From Litorivita pollutaquae (GTDB lineage: Bacteria; Pseudomonadota; Alphaproteobacteria; Rhodobacterales; Rhodobacteraceae), in NCBI RefSeq assembly GCF_003205515.1, contig NZ_KZ826484.1, forward strand, positions 186,001 through 250,000: a stretch of DNA of 64,000 nucleotides, written 5' to 3'. The position numbers and the translations under genes are program-made. The number at the start of each line of letters is the position of its first letter. Position 1 is the stretch's first letter. This document shows positions 1-8,644 of the stretch, piece by piece. The notes beneath the pieces were generated by a model. It did no database searches. It had not been told where the DNA came from and saw only the letters and a list, made by a program, of their open reading frames with translations.

Positions 1-315
1 CAGGTCGGGCTGCCAATGGGACAAGAAATGCTCCACGTGGTCCACGTATTCCGGGGGCACCTGTTGCCATATCATCCCGTCACGCAAATGATCCGGCGCC
101 GGGATACCATCCGATGTGGTCAACAACAGCGCCAGATCGGGCCGTTGCAGCTGTAGCCGGTGGAGCAATTGCATAAGGGCGGCAGCTTTTTCAAGGCTTG
201 TCGCATGGCCCCAGATCAATTCGCCGCTGGGCCGCGGCACAGTGATCGGTTCGGGCCGCTGCGGCGCGCGCGCGGCAAGCGCCATATAGGCCTTGAGGCT
301 GAGCGAACGCGCCAT
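1..315 (-). CDS. waaA: 3-deoxy-D-manno-octulosonic acid (Kdo) transferase, N-terminal part
   Basis: Partial gene: the first 105 codons are visible and the rest lies beyond the left edge. WaaA moves Kdo from CMP-Kdo to lipid A at the inner membrane. The visible part has the N-terminal glycosyltransferase look of the family: a basic start (MARSLSLKAY), then SGELIWGHATS, a strand rich in Leu ending LLLTT, and HFLSHWQPDL at the edge. The usual HxxSxGE segment carrying the catalytic Glu reads HATSLEK here, so the Glu is one residue early. It starts 8 bp after the DUF4170 gene and closes a minus-strand run with pmbA and an inositol-phosphatase gene. The call rests on the N-terminus and this context. 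Confidence 0.72.
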   Translation of the reverse strand, partial: MARSLSLKAYMALAARAPQRPEPITVPRPSGELIWGHATSLEKAAALMQLLHRLQLQRPDLALLLTTSDGIPAPDHLRDGMIWQQVPPEYVDHVEHFLSHWQPDL

Positions 316-323
316 AGAGGAAT

Positions 324-566
324 TTAGCCGACAGGTTCGGTGGACGACGTTTCGATTTCCTCGTCGTGCAACCGATGAATATGCGCCAGAAAATACCGCA
401 TATGGGCATTGTCCACGGTGCGCTGCGCGTTTGATTTCCAAGCGTCATAGGCCGAGGCGTAATCGGGGAACATGCCGACGATATGGATGTCTTTGACGTC
501 CTTGAATGTGGTGCCCGAAGGGTCAACCAATTCACCGCCGAAAACGAGGTGGAGCCGCTGTGTCAT
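324..566 (-). CDS. DUF4170 domain-containing protein
   Basis: An 80-residue soluble protein of no known function. I recognise the DUF4170 pattern: an N-terminal strand (RLHLVFGGEL), then DIHIVGMFPDYASAYDAWK and an HIHRLHDEE tail. I start at the internal ATG (566) because it opens directly with the conserved N-terminus; a longer reading frame upstream adds unrelated sequence. It sits just before waaA, as I recall it doing in other Rhodobacterales, which hints at a link to lipopolysaccharide biosynthesis, but the sequence itself shows no catalytic motif. There are no membrane segments and no signal peptide. Confidence 0.8.
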   Translation of the reverse strand: MTQRLHLVFGGELVDPSGTTFKDVKDIHIVGMFPDYASAYDAWKSNAQRTVDNAHMRYFLAHIHRLHDEEIETSSTEPVG

Positions 567-683
567 AGGGAAAATCCTTTTGGGTGCGTGCGGGGCGCAG
601 GGTATCTCACCGCGCGCCAGCGTCAAGGTGACGATCGGCGCGACAGTAAGGCCGATGACATGAAGCCGGTGAGGTTACGGCGT

Positions 684-1472
684 TTATTCGGGCAACTGGG
701 GGGCCAATGCGTCAACCAACGCGCTGTGGATATTCGGACCGGCCGACACCACACCGTTCAAAAGCGGGCGGGCATTGTTGAACAACAATGGCGTGCCGGT
801 GCGGTCCGAGGTCCGCGCGCCTGCCTCGCGGCCAATCAAGTCGCCGGCTGCGATGTCCCATTCCCAACTGCCGCGCAGGGTCAGCATCGCGTCGAACCGC
901 CCCTGCGCCACAAGGCTCATGCGAAAGGCCAGCGAGGGCCGGTAATGGCGGCTTAAATCCGGCACACCGTCGCGCCAATTGCTGCCGTCATAGCTGGGCT
1001 TGGCGGCCAAAACCCGTGCCCCCGGGAGGTCGCGGCGCGCCGAGGCGGTCAGGCGCTCGCCATTGAGTGTCGCGCCTTGGCCCTTGGCGGCCAAATACAT
1101 CCGGTCGAGCACCGGCAAATAGACGGCGGCGGCGATCACCTCTCCGCGTTCGGCGATGGCAAGGGCATGCGCCCATGTGTCGTCGCCTTTCATAAAGCTG
1201 CGGGTGCCGTCGATGGGATCAACGATAAATACCCGTTCAGCGTGCATGCGCTCTTCGTCGTCTTCGCATTCTTCTGACAGCCACCCGTAGTCGGCGCGTG
1301 CGGCGCGCAGATCGGATTTCAGCATTGCATTGACCGCCAGATCGGCTTCGGTCACCGGCCCTGCGCCATCAGGTTTGTCCCATGACTGCGCCGCCCCGCC
1401 GGTATAGCGCATGGCGATTTTACCGGCCGCCCGCGCGGCCTCTTCGAGAAGTTGCAGGTCAGTCTCCGGCAA
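684..1472 (-). CDS. Inositol monophosphatase family protein (CysQ/SuhB-like)
   Basis: A 262-residue Mg-dependent phosphatase of the inositol monophosphatase/3'(2'),5'-bisphosphate nucleotidase superfamily. The metal-binding motifs are all present: SEE at residues 66-68, DPIDGT at 85-90 and WDIAAGDL at 205-212. The length is normal for the family. Substrate cannot be read from sequence; CysQ-type (PAP) and SuhB-type (inositol phosphate) activities are both possible, and I favour CysQ-like because the protein lacks an obvious SuhB-specific signature. Its start overlaps the end of the pmbA/tldE gene by 14 bp, so the two are probably co-transcribed and translationally coupled. Confidence 0.85.
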   Translation of the reverse strand: MPETDLQLLEEAARAAGKIAMRYTGGAAQSWDKPDGAGPVTEADLAVNAMLKSDLRAARADYGWLSEECEDDEERMHAERVFIVDPIDGTRSFMKGDDTWAHALAIAERGEVIAAAVYLPVLDRMYLAAKGQGATLNGERLTASARRDLPGARVLAAKPSYDGSNWRDGVPDLSRHYRPSLAFRMSLVAQGRFDAMLTLRGSWEWDIAAGDLIGREAGARTSDRTGTPLLFNNARPLLNGVVSAGPNIHSALVDALAPQLPE

Positions 1473-2805
1473 GGGTCATCCCTTCGACCAAGAGCGACGG
1501 CACCACGGTCGACAGATATCCGCGCGCGTCATTGGCGGGGATCAGTTTGCGCAGCATATCGCGCAGGTTGCCCGCGATGGTGCATTCGTTGACGGGATAG
1601 GCAATTTCGCCATTTTCGACCCAAAACCCCGCCGCGCCGCGCGAATAATCGCCGGTATTGGGGTTGATCGTTGCGCCGATCATCGAGGTGACCAAAAGGC
1701 CGGTGCCCATGTCGCGGATCAAATCCGCACGGCTGGCTTTGCCCTGTGTGAGGGCAATATTATAGGTGCCCGGATGCGGCGGGGCGCTTGGGCCGCGCAT
1801 GGCGTTTCCGGTCGGGGCCATGTCCAATTTGCGCGCGGTGGCCAGATCCAGCGTCCATCCCATCAGCACGCCGTCTTTGACCACGGCGCGTTTGGCGGTG
1901 GGCAGACCTTCGGCGTCAAACGGGCGCGATGCGCGGATGCCGGCGCGGTGCGGGTCTTCGATCACCGATAGGCCTTCGGGCAAAACCTGCGCGCCCAGAT
2001 CGTCGCGCAACCACGATCCGCCGCGTGCGATGGCGCTGCCGTTGGCGGCTGAAAGCAGGTGACCGATCAGAGATGAAGAAATCCGTTCATCATAAAGCAC
2101 CGGAAAGCTACCGGTGGGTGGGCGGCGTGCGCCAATGCGCTCCAAGGCGCGGGCAGCCGCCGTTTTGCCGATCTCTTCGGCAGAGCGCAGGTCCTTGCCG
2201 AAAATCCGGCTGTCGCCATCGCTGTCGCGCTCCATGCCGGCACCGGTGCCGGCAATCGCCACCCCGTAAAGATGACGTTCCGAGCGTGCGTAACCGCCGG
2301 AGAATCCGTTGCTGGCGGCGATATGCACCGCAGTGCGACCGTATCCGGCGGCGGCGCTGTCCATTTGGGTGATGCCCTCGACGGCCAATGCGGCCTCTTC
2401 AATGGCGCGGGCGTCTGCTTCGAGATCGGCGGGGGAGGGTTCGCCGGCGGGATCGAATAATTTCAACGCCTCGGCGTCCCAATTGCGCGCCAATTGGTCG
2501 TCGCTGGCCAAACCGATATGCGGGTCTTCGGGGGCTTCTTTGGCCATGGCCACGGCGCGTTCGGCCATGATGGTCATGGTCGCGTCCGAGGTGTCCGACG
2601 ACGACACGCAGGCTTGGCGTTTGCCGACGAATACCCGCAATCCGATGTCGGTGCCTTCGGAGCGTTCAGCATGTTCCAAGGCGCCTGCGCGCACGTCGAT
2701 GCTGATGCTGTCGCCGGAATAGGCCATAGCGTCGGCCTCATCGGCACCGGCACGGCGGGCGGCGTCCAAAAGCGCATGCGCAAGATCATCGAGGGGCTGG
2801 GTCAT
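1459..2805 (-). CDS. pmbA: TldD/PmbA family metallopeptidase subunit (TldE-like)
   Basis: A 448-residue member of the TldD/PmbA (TldE) family. These proteins form TldD-TldE complexes that finish peptide maturation, for example of microcin B17, and degrade unfolded peptides. The frame shows the N-terminal helical region (ALLDAARRAGADEADAMAY), GTDIGLRVFVG, and a C-terminal barrel region with GDYSRGAAGFWVENGEI. No HExxxH zinc motif is visible, which fits the PmbA/TldE subunit rather than catalytic TldD. I chose the ATG at 2805 (MTQPLDDL) because the 14 residues upstream look non-coding. It heads a minus-strand run with the phosphatase, DUF4170 and waaA genes. No tldD lies in the window. Confidence 0.87.
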   Translation of the reverse strand: MTQPLDDLAHALLDAARRAGADEADAMAYSGDSISIDVRAGALEHAERSEGTDIGLRVFVGKRQACVSSSDTSDATMTIMAERAVAMAKEAPEDPHIGLASDDQLARNWDAEALKLFDPAGEPSPADLEADARAIEEAALAVEGITQMDSAAAGYGRTAVHIAASNGFSGGYARSERHLYGVAIAGTGAGMERDSDGDSRIFGKDLRSAEEIGKTAAARALERIGARRPPTGSFPVLYDERISSSLIGHLLSAANGSAIARGGSWLRDDLGAQVLPEGLSVIEDPHRAGIRASRPFDAEGLPTAKRAVVKDGVLMGWTLDLATARKLDMAPTGNAMRGPSAPPHPGTYNIALTQGKASRADLIRDMGTGLLVTSMIGATINPNTGDYSRGAAGFWVENGEIAYPVNECTIAGNLRDMLRKLIPANDARGYLSTVVPSLLVEGMTLAGD

Positions 2806-2894
2806 GGGGTACTCCGCGTAGGGTCTCAAGGGAGGTAGACCGCGCAAGCCCTGCTTGCAAGGGTCGGGCGGTGATCAAGGCAGATCAAAGCAAA

Positions 2895-2921
2895 GGCCGC
2901 GCCCGAGATACAGGCGCGGCC
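2895..2921 (-). terminator. Intrinsic terminator after the DUF2125 gene
   Basis: A perfect 9-bp GC stem (2895-2903 with 2913-2921) around a 9-nt loop, followed on the minus strand by a T-rich stretch. It lies 40 bp beyond the stop of the DUF2125 gene and upstream of pmbA, so it separates these two minus-strand units. Confidence 0.75.
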
Positions 2922-2962
2922 CTTCATTTGGGTAAAGATCGGGCAGGGCCGCCCAGCAGGAC

Positions 2963-4480
2963 CTATTTGAGGCGCTGCCCGTTGGCCAAGACATGACCTT
3001 GATCGTTGACTTCGATTTTCGATTTCAACGTATCCTCACCATCGCCCGGCACCGCGAAAAGGCCCATCATCATCCGCGCGCCCATGGCTTTGTCGGCAGG
3101 CAAAAGGCCAATTTCGATCAGATTGTCGATCAGAGCATTGGCACCGGTCAGTTTCAAATCCACCGAGCCTTCGGGCGCGGGCGTGCCCGGAAAGCTGGAG
3201 GTGTCGGTTTTATCAAAAGTGAAATCGCCCGATCCGGTCAATTCCGCCCCCGCCACATCCAAACGCAACGCATTGATGGTCAGGCTTTCCGGTTCGCCCA
3301 CTGGGCCGGTAAAGCCCTTCATGGCTTCGGGATTAAAGATATCGGCAAAGAGTTTCACCTTGCTGCTGACATCCACCAAAAGCGTCGCCGGATCGCGAGG
3401 CAGTTTGCCGGTCGGGTCGAACAGACCCCATAGCATTTCAGACATGGTCAGATCGGACAGGCCGACCCGCAATGCGGCATCACGGGCCTCGTCGCCGGGT
3501 GTCGAAGGCATGGCAAGGGCGAAATCGAACGCGTTAAAGGCAACTTCGATCGGCAGAGGGAAATCCGACGAAAGCGCCGTGGTCTTGCCACCTGTGCTGC
3601 CACCGGCATAGCGCAGACCGTCGGCATCCATCGCGACGCTCAACCTGCCGGTTGCGGATTGCGATGTCATGTCGATGGTTTTCTCACCGGTTTCGGTGAT
3701 CTTGGCGGCTGATTGACCGTCCGCATAGGCAAAGTCACCGGTAAAGGCGAAGCCTGCCGCGAGCATTTTGGACAAATCGGTCGTGTCGAAGGCGTTTGGG
3801 TAGGACCCTTCCCCTGCGAAGGTCAACGTGTTCAAGCCGCCGGATACTTTAAACGCTCCGCCCTCGGCTTCGGGCAACACCATATCCACGTCATAGGCCA
3901 TGCTTTGCGCGCTCAGGCGTTGTGTCATATTGCGGATATTGCCGGTCGTCATCGTCGACAGGCCTTCAAGGTCGGCCATCGTTGCTTCGGCTTTGTTGAT
4001 CTTAACCGTTTCGCGGTCGGCAGTGACTTGATTCAGGCGGACGGTGACGGCATCGGCGGAATATGTATATGCCATTTGCGCGGCATCGCCGGATACGATC
4101 ATTTCGAAATCGTCGAGCAGATAGCTCAGCCCAAGTTGCACAGCTGCGCCAGTCTTGGGTGTCATATTGGCCGTCATCGGCATCGTCTCGGCGAAGTCTA
4201 CCGACACGCGGCCATCCCCCAAATTGCGCAGGTGAATATCCCCCACTTGCATTTCGACGGTGCCTTCGCCTTCGGGAAGCTCCATGCGCATGATGGTATC
4301 GGAGACGGTCAATGTGTCGCCGGAGGTGCTTTCGGTGCCGGTCAGAGTATAGCCGTAGTTTGTGATATACTCCTGCCAGTCGATCCAAACCTGCTGGGCT
4401 GTGACATCGGCCAATGTGGCCGCAGGTGTCATCAAAAATGCGAGGGCGGATACGCTGCCCAGTTTCCGTAGTCCGGTCAT
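2963..4480 (-). CDS. DUF2125 domain-containing exported protein
   Basis: A 505-residue protein with a clear signal peptide (about residues 1-24, hydrophobic core ALAFLMTPAATLA) and a long, repetitive beta-rich body with few cysteines. I recognise the DUF2125 style of sequence common in Rhodobacterales: alternating short strands, many Thr/Asp/Gly, and terms such as DLKLTGANALIDNLIEIGLL near the C-terminus. Function is unknown; the overall pattern resembles large periplasmic AsmA/TAM-like beta proteins, which is only an inference. It stands alone, with its own terminator downstream and a divergent SDR gene upstream. Confidence 0.78.
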   Translation of the reverse strand: MTGLRKLGSVSALAFLMTPAATLADVTAQQVWIDWQEYITNYGYTLTGTESTSGDTLTVSDTIMRMELPEGEGTVEMQVGDIHLRNLGDGRVSVDFAETMPMTANMTPKTGAAVQLGLSYLLDDFEMIVSGDAAQMAYTYSADAVTVRLNQVTADRETVKINKAEATMADLEGLSTMTTGNIRNMTQRLSAQSMAYDVDMVLPEAEGGAFKVSGGLNTLTFAGEGSYPNAFDTTDLSKMLAAGFAFTGDFAYADGQSAAKITETGEKTIDMTSQSATGRLSVAMDADGLRYAGGSTGGKTTALSSDFPLPIEVAFNAFDFALAMPSTPGDEARDAALRVGLSDLTMSEMLWGLFDPTGKLPRDPATLLVDVSSKVKLFADIFNPEAMKGFTGPVGEPESLTINALRLDVAGAELTGSGDFTFDKTDTSSFPGTPAPEGSVDLKLTGANALIDNLIEIGLLPADKAMGARMMMGLFAVPGDGEDTLKSKIEVNDQGHVLANGQRLK

Positions 4481-4609
4481 AATGACCCCCTTTTTACAAT
4501 GTTGCTCTATACTTCGGACCTCATGGGCGCGGGGTCAAGGGCGCAAGCGGCTGGACCCCGCGCGATGAGCGGTTTACCACAAGGGGAAATCGACACAGGG
4601 AGTGTGACA

Positions 4610-5389
4610 ATGGCAGACCCGATATCTGACATGGGCGGCAAATCCGTATTGATCACCGGTGCCAGCCGCGGCATCGGAGCAGAGGCCGCGCGGGTGTTTC
4701 ACGCGGCGGGGGCCAATGTGGCGCTGGTTGCGCGCAGCAGTGCCGCGACAGAAGTCCTGGCCGAAGAGTTGAATGCCAAAGGTGGCGCCAAAGCGATGGC
4801 AATCCCCTGTGACGTTTCCAATTTCGCGCAGGTCGAGGCGGCGGTGAATACCGCGAACAACGCCTTTGACGGGCTCGATGTGTTTATTGGCAATGCGGGC
4901 GTGATTGATCCGATTGATCCCATGGCCGAAGCCGACCCCGCAGCATGGGGCCGTCTGATCGACATCAACCTCAAGGGTGTGTTTTACGGTATGCGCGCGG
5001 CGTTGCCGGTTATGACCGCCGCAGGGGGCGGCACGATTTTGACCGTGTCCTCGGGCGCCGCCCATGGCCCTGTTGCCGGATGGAGCGGATATTGCGCCTC
5101 TAAAGCAGGGGCGGCGATGCTCACCCGGTCGGCGCATTTGGAATATGGCGGCGCGGGCCTGCGGATTATGGGGTTGTCGCCCGGCACCGTGGCCACACAA
5201 ATGCAACGCGACATCAAAAGCAGCCGCGTCGACAATGGCGTGCGGCGATTGGAATGGGACGACCACATCCCCGCCGATTGGCCCGCGCGGGCGCTGTTGT
5301 GGATGTGCAGTGCCGCGAGCGACGGGCTTTGCGGCGAAGAAATTTCATTGCGTGATGAAGGCATCCGCAAACAGGTGGGCTTGATATGA
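4610..5389 (+). CDS. SDR family NAD(P)-dependent oxidoreductase
   Basis: A 259-residue classical short-chain dehydrogenase. Visible motifs: cofactor-binding TGASRGIG at residues 16-23, NAG at 95-97, the catalytic Ser in TVSSG (146-149) and the YxxxK pair Y161/K165. The ATG at 4610 follows a CAGGGAG ribosome site by about 8 nt and leaves a normal N-terminus; the longer upstream frame is rejected. The stop overlaps the start of the next gene by 4 bp (ATGA), so it is an operon with the crotonase. Together they suggest oxidation and processing of an acyl-CoA or alcohol substrate, but nothing identifies the substrate. Confidence 0.88.
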   Translation: MADPISDMGGKSVLITGASRGIGAEAARVFHAAGANVALVARSSAATEVLAEELNAKGGAKAMAIPCDVSNFAQVEAAVNTANNAFDGLDVFIGNAGVIDPIDPMAEADPAAWGRLIDINLKGVFYGMRAALPVMTAAGGGTILTVSSGAAHGPVAGWSGYCASKAGAAMLTRSAHLEYGGAGLRIMGLSPGTVATQMQRDIKSSRVDNGVRRLEWDDHIPADWPARALLWMCSAASDGLCGEEISLRDEGIRKQVGLI

Positions 5390-5997
5390 TCGAACTGGAT
5401 AAAACCGACGGCCTTTGGACCGTAACGATCAACCGTCCGGACAAGGCCAATTCCCTGACCGAAGCCATGTTGACGGAATTGGTTGAGATCGCGGAAGCGG
5501 CGGGCGCGGCGCGGGCATTGATCCTGACGGGGCGCGGCAAGGTTTTCTCGGCGGGTGCGGATCTGGAGGCGGCCAAAGCCGGCCTCGCGGTCAGCCCGTT
5601 GTGGGAACGCCTGTCTTCGGCCATCGCGGCGCTTGACGGGATCACCGTGGCCGCGCTCAACGGCACTTTGGCGGGCGGGGCGACGGGCATGGTCCTTGCC
5701 TGCGATTTGCGGATCGCGGTGCCGACAGCGAAATTCTTCTATCCGGTGATGAAGCTCGGCTTCTTGCCGCAGCCCTCCGATGTGGTGCGTATGAAGGCCC
5801 TGATCGGGCCGGCGCGCACCAAGTTGATCCTGATGGGCGGGCAGAAAATCACGGCTGAAGACGCCTTGTCCTTCGGGTTGATCGACCGGATTGTCGAGGG
5901 TGAGGTATTGCATGAAACTGCGCGCGCTCTGGCCGCTGATACGATTGCCGCCCGGCCCGAGATCGCGCATGGGATCAAGGCGATGTGCCAATCTTGA
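5386..5997 (+). CDS. Enoyl-CoA hydratase/isomerase (crotonase) family protein, atypical
   Basis: A 203-residue crotonase-fold protein, short against the usual 255-260 residues; the missing part is the C-terminal helical region. The oxyanion-hole segments are there: FSAGADL at 54-60 and GGATG at 97-101. Aligned to rat enoyl-CoA hydratase, the two catalytic glutamates (Glu144 and Glu164) fall on Gly101 and Val121, so hydratase activity is unlikely. It could be an isomerase, thioesterase-like or otherwise diverged acyl-CoA enzyme. It overlaps the SDR gene by 4 bp and is followed by a terminator, which makes a two-gene operon. Confidence 0.8.
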   Translation: MIELDKTDGLWTVTINRPDKANSLTEAMLTELVEIAEAAGAARALILTGRGKVFSAGADLEAAKAGLAVSPLWERLSSAIAALDGITVAALNGTLAGGATGMVLACDLRIAVPTAKFFYPVMKLGFLPQPSDVVRMKALIGPARTKLILMGGQKITAEDALSFGLIDRIVEGEVLHETARALAADTIAARPEIAHGIKAMCQS

Positions 5998-6001
5998 GGG
6001 T

Positions 6002-6028
6002 GCCGGGCCGTTGCAACGGCGGCTTTTT
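6002..6028 (+). terminator. Probable intrinsic terminator after the SDR-crotonase operon
   Basis: GCCG (6002-6005) pairs with CGGC (6020-6023) and CCGT (6008-6011) with ACGG (6016-6019) around TGCA, with a GG bulge, followed by TTTTT. It sits just after the crotonase stop and before mscS. Confidence 0.55.
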
Positions 6029-6105
6029 CTTGAATACCTCTGCCTGCGCGGGTCTTATCGCGCGGGCAAACGGGGGATGGCACAGGTGAGAACGGTGGGT
6101 TTGGG

Positions 6106-7443
6106 ATGAACGGTCAATCTGAATGGGTGCAAAAGGCGCTGGGCCTTGTCGAGCAAGGTAAGGAGCTGGCGTTGACATGGTTGGTCAGCCCCGCCGCATG
6201 GTCGCAATTCGGCCTGTTGGTTCTGGCTTATCTGGCGGCGCTTGTGATCACCCGCCGCCTGCGACCCGTCGCCATGCGCCTTTTGACGCCGTCCGCAGAC
6301 AGCGCGCATATCCTTGCAAAGTTGCGCCGCTTCGGTTTGCTCTTTGTGCCGCTGCTCTTGCCGCTTATTGCCTATGTCCTCACCGGCATCGGGGAAAGCG
6401 TGACCCGCTCGCTTTTCGGCTCTGGCGCGGTGATTGCCTTTGGCAAGCGGCTGTTTTTGTTCCTCGCCGCGCGCATTCTGGTGCGCGAGATCATCACCGA
6501 GCCGTTCTTGAAAATGCTGGGCAAATATATCCTGATCCCGGTGATGGCGATTTATACGCTGGGGCTGCTTGATCCGGCCATCGCCAAATTGTCAGCCACG
6601 ATGATCAACATTGGCAATATTTCCTTTTCGGTGATGTCCTTGGTGCGGGGCGTCATCGCCGGATCGCTGTTGTTTTGGTTCGGACGCTGGTCGAACGACC
6701 AATCCGCCGCCTATATTGGCAAGAATGAAGAAATGCGCCCCGCCACGCGCACCTTGGCGATCAAGACGGCCGAGATCCTGATTTTCGGCATCGCCTTCTT
6801 GTTGTTGATGAACATCATGGGCATTTCCTTGACCTCGCTGGCGGTTTTGGGTGGTGCGATTGGTGTCGGGTTGGGGTTCGGGTTGCAAAAGATCGCATCG
6901 AATTTCATCTCCGGCGTGATCTTGTTGCTCGAAGGCCAAGCGACTGTTGGCGATTTTGTCGAGTTGGACGGCGGCGAGGCAGGGACGATCGTTAAAATGA
7001 CGGCCCGTGCCGCAGTTTTGGAAACCTTCGATGGTCGCTGGGTCGTGGTTCCGAACGAAGATTTCATCACCACGCGCGTGGTGAATTACTCTGACAGCGG
7101 GTCGGCCAATCGCTATGAAGCGCCATTTTCCGTCAGCTATGACACTGATATCAATCTTGTACCCGCGATCATCGAAAAGGCCGTCGCCACCCACCCTGAT
7201 GTGCTTGACGCGCCTTATCCGCCCGATTGCGAATTGCGTGGCTTTGGCGATAGCGGCATAGATTTTGCCGTCGAATTTTGGGTCAATGGATTGGATGACG
7301 GGCCGAATAAATACTCGTCCGATGTGCTGTTCCTGATCTGGAATGCGCTCAAAGATGCCGGTATCGAAATCCCCTATCCGCACCGCGTTGTGGAATTCAA
7401 AAACGGTCTGCCGACCGCAGATCCCAAGGCCGGTCCGGTGTGA
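6106..7443 (+). CDS. MscS-type mechanosensitive ion channel
   Basis: A 445-residue inner-membrane channel that opens under membrane tension to release solutes during hypo-osmotic shock. It has extra N-terminal membrane helices (about residues 35-49, 77-94, 110-125, 141-155 and 174-192), then TM segments near 223-240 and the pore-lining helix with the family pattern GVGLGFGLQKIASNF (253-267), followed by the beta domain (VGDFVELDGGEAGTI) and a C-terminal alpha/beta domain. It is longer than E. coli MscS (286 residues) because of the N-terminal helices. The stop overlaps the GTG start of the next gene by 4 bp. Confidence 0.9.
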   Translation: MNGQSEWVQKALGLVEQGKELALTWLVSPAAWSQFGLLVLAYLAALVITRRLRPVAMRLLTPSADSAHILAKLRRFGLLFVPLLLPLIAYVLTGIGESVTRSLFGSGAVIAFGKRLFLFLAARILVREIITEPFLKMLGKYILIPVMAIYTLGLLDPAIAKLSATMINIGNISFSVMSLVRGVIAGSLLFWFGRWSNDQSAAYIGKNEEMRPATRTLAIKTAEILIFGIAFLLLMNIMGISLTSLAVLGGAIGVGLGFGLQKIASNFISGVILLLEGQATVGDFVELDGGEAGTIVKMTARAAVLETFDGRWVVVPNEDFITTRVVNYSDSGSANRYEAPFSVSYDTDINLVPAIIEKAVATHPDVLDAPYPPDCELRGFGDSGIDFAVEFWVNGLDDGPNKYSSDVLFLIWNALKDAGIEIPYPHRVVEFKNGLPTADPKAGPV

Positions 7444-8621
7444 GCAACGCACCACAGGCATTGGTGATCGGCGCGGGACCGGCGGGATTGATGGCCGCCG
7501 AAAGCTTGGCGCGCGCCGGCGTCGCCGTGACGGTGGCAGAGGCCAAGCCGTCGATCGGGCGCAAATTTTTGATGGCGGGTAAATCCGGCCTCAACCTGAC
7601 CAAAGACGAATCTTTGGACGATTTCATCGCCGCCTACGGCGATGCGGCGGACGCCCTTGCGCCGATGTTGCGCGCCTTTGGGCCGCGCGAGGCGGCGGCT
7701 TTTGCCGAAGGGTTGGGACAAGAGATTTTTACCGGCACCTCCGGTCGCGTGTTTCCGCGCGCGATGAAAGCCTCGCCCTTGCTGCGCGCCTGGGCGGGGC
7801 GCTTGGCGGAGATGGGCGTGGCGGTGCGCACCCGCTGGCGGTGGAGCGGATGGGACGGTGATGCCTGTCTGTTCGAGACGCCCGAGGGCGCGGTGCGCGA
7901 GGCACCCGACGTCACTGTTTTGGCCTGTGGCGGCGCAAGCTGGGCGCGGCTCGGATCGGATGGGGCATGGGCGGCGTGGATGGGCGATGTGCCCATTGCC
8001 CCGTTCCGGCCCGCCAATATGGGATTTGTTATTGATTGGTCGCCGCATATGCGCGCGCATTTGGGGGCGCCCGTGAAAGGCGTGGCATTGCGCGCCGGCG
8101 CGGTCCGTTCGCGCGGCGAATGTGTTTTGTCACAGCGCGGAATTGAGGGCGGCGGCATTTATGCGGTCGCCGGCGCCATGCGTGATGGCGCGCCGCTGAC
8201 GTTGGATTTGTTGCCGGATTTATCCGAAGCCGATATTCGTGCGCGCCTCGCCCGTCCGCGTGGTAAATCCAGTATGGGCAGCCACCTGCGCAAAACCCTT
8301 AAATGGTCTCCTGTGAAGCAGGCCTTGTTGATGGAGTTTGGCCGTGCAGATGGCGCTTTGCCCGATGACCTCGCGCCCTTGATCAAGTCGCTTCCGATCC
8401 GCCACCAAGGGCCGCGCCCGATGGATGAGGCGATCTCGACCGCAGGCGGCATTGCTTTTGAGGGACTGGACGAAAACTTGATGCTGCGCGCGCGCGTAGG
8501 CGTGTTCGCCGCCGGGGAAATGTTGGATTGGGAAGCGCCCACAGGGGGGTATTTGCTGACGGCAAGCATGGCCACGGGGCTTTGGGCGGGTCAGCACGCG
8601 GCGCAATATGCCGGACGCTGA
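7440..8621 (+). CDS. HI0933-like flavoprotein (TIGR03862 type NAD(P)/FAD oxidoreductase)
   Basis: A 393-residue FAD-dependent protein. The dinucleotide-binding GAGPAG is at residues 11-16, followed by an acidic strand end, the GRKFLMAGKSGLN segment typical of the HI0933/BaiN group, a second FAD segment (TVLACGGASW), and the C-terminal STAGGI and AAGEMLDWEAPTGGY motifs. The reaction is not known. It starts with GTG, overlapping the mscS stop by 4 bp, so translation is probably coupled to the channel. It converges on the GST gene 23 bp downstream, with no clear terminator between them. Confidence 0.85.
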   Translation: MSNAPQALVIGAGPAGLMAAESLARAGVAVTVAEAKPSIGRKFLMAGKSGLNLTKDESLDDFIAAYGDAADALAPMLRAFGPREAAAFAEGLGQEIFTGTSGRVFPRAMKASPLLRAWAGRLAEMGVAVRTRWRWSGWDGDACLFETPEGAVREAPDVTVLACGGASWARLGSDGAWAAWMGDVPIAPFRPANMGFVIDWSPHMRAHLGAPVKGVALRAGAVRSRGECVLSQRGIEGGGIYAVAGAMRDGAPLTLDLLPDLSEADIRARLARPRGKSSMGSHLRKTLKWSPVKQALLMEFGRADGALPDDLAPLIKSLPIRHQGPRPMDEAISTAGGIAFEGLDENLMLRARVGVFAAGEMLDWEAPTGGYLLTASMATGLWAGQHAAQYAGR

Positions 8622-8644
8622 CCCCCTGTATTGTTGCGCGGTGA

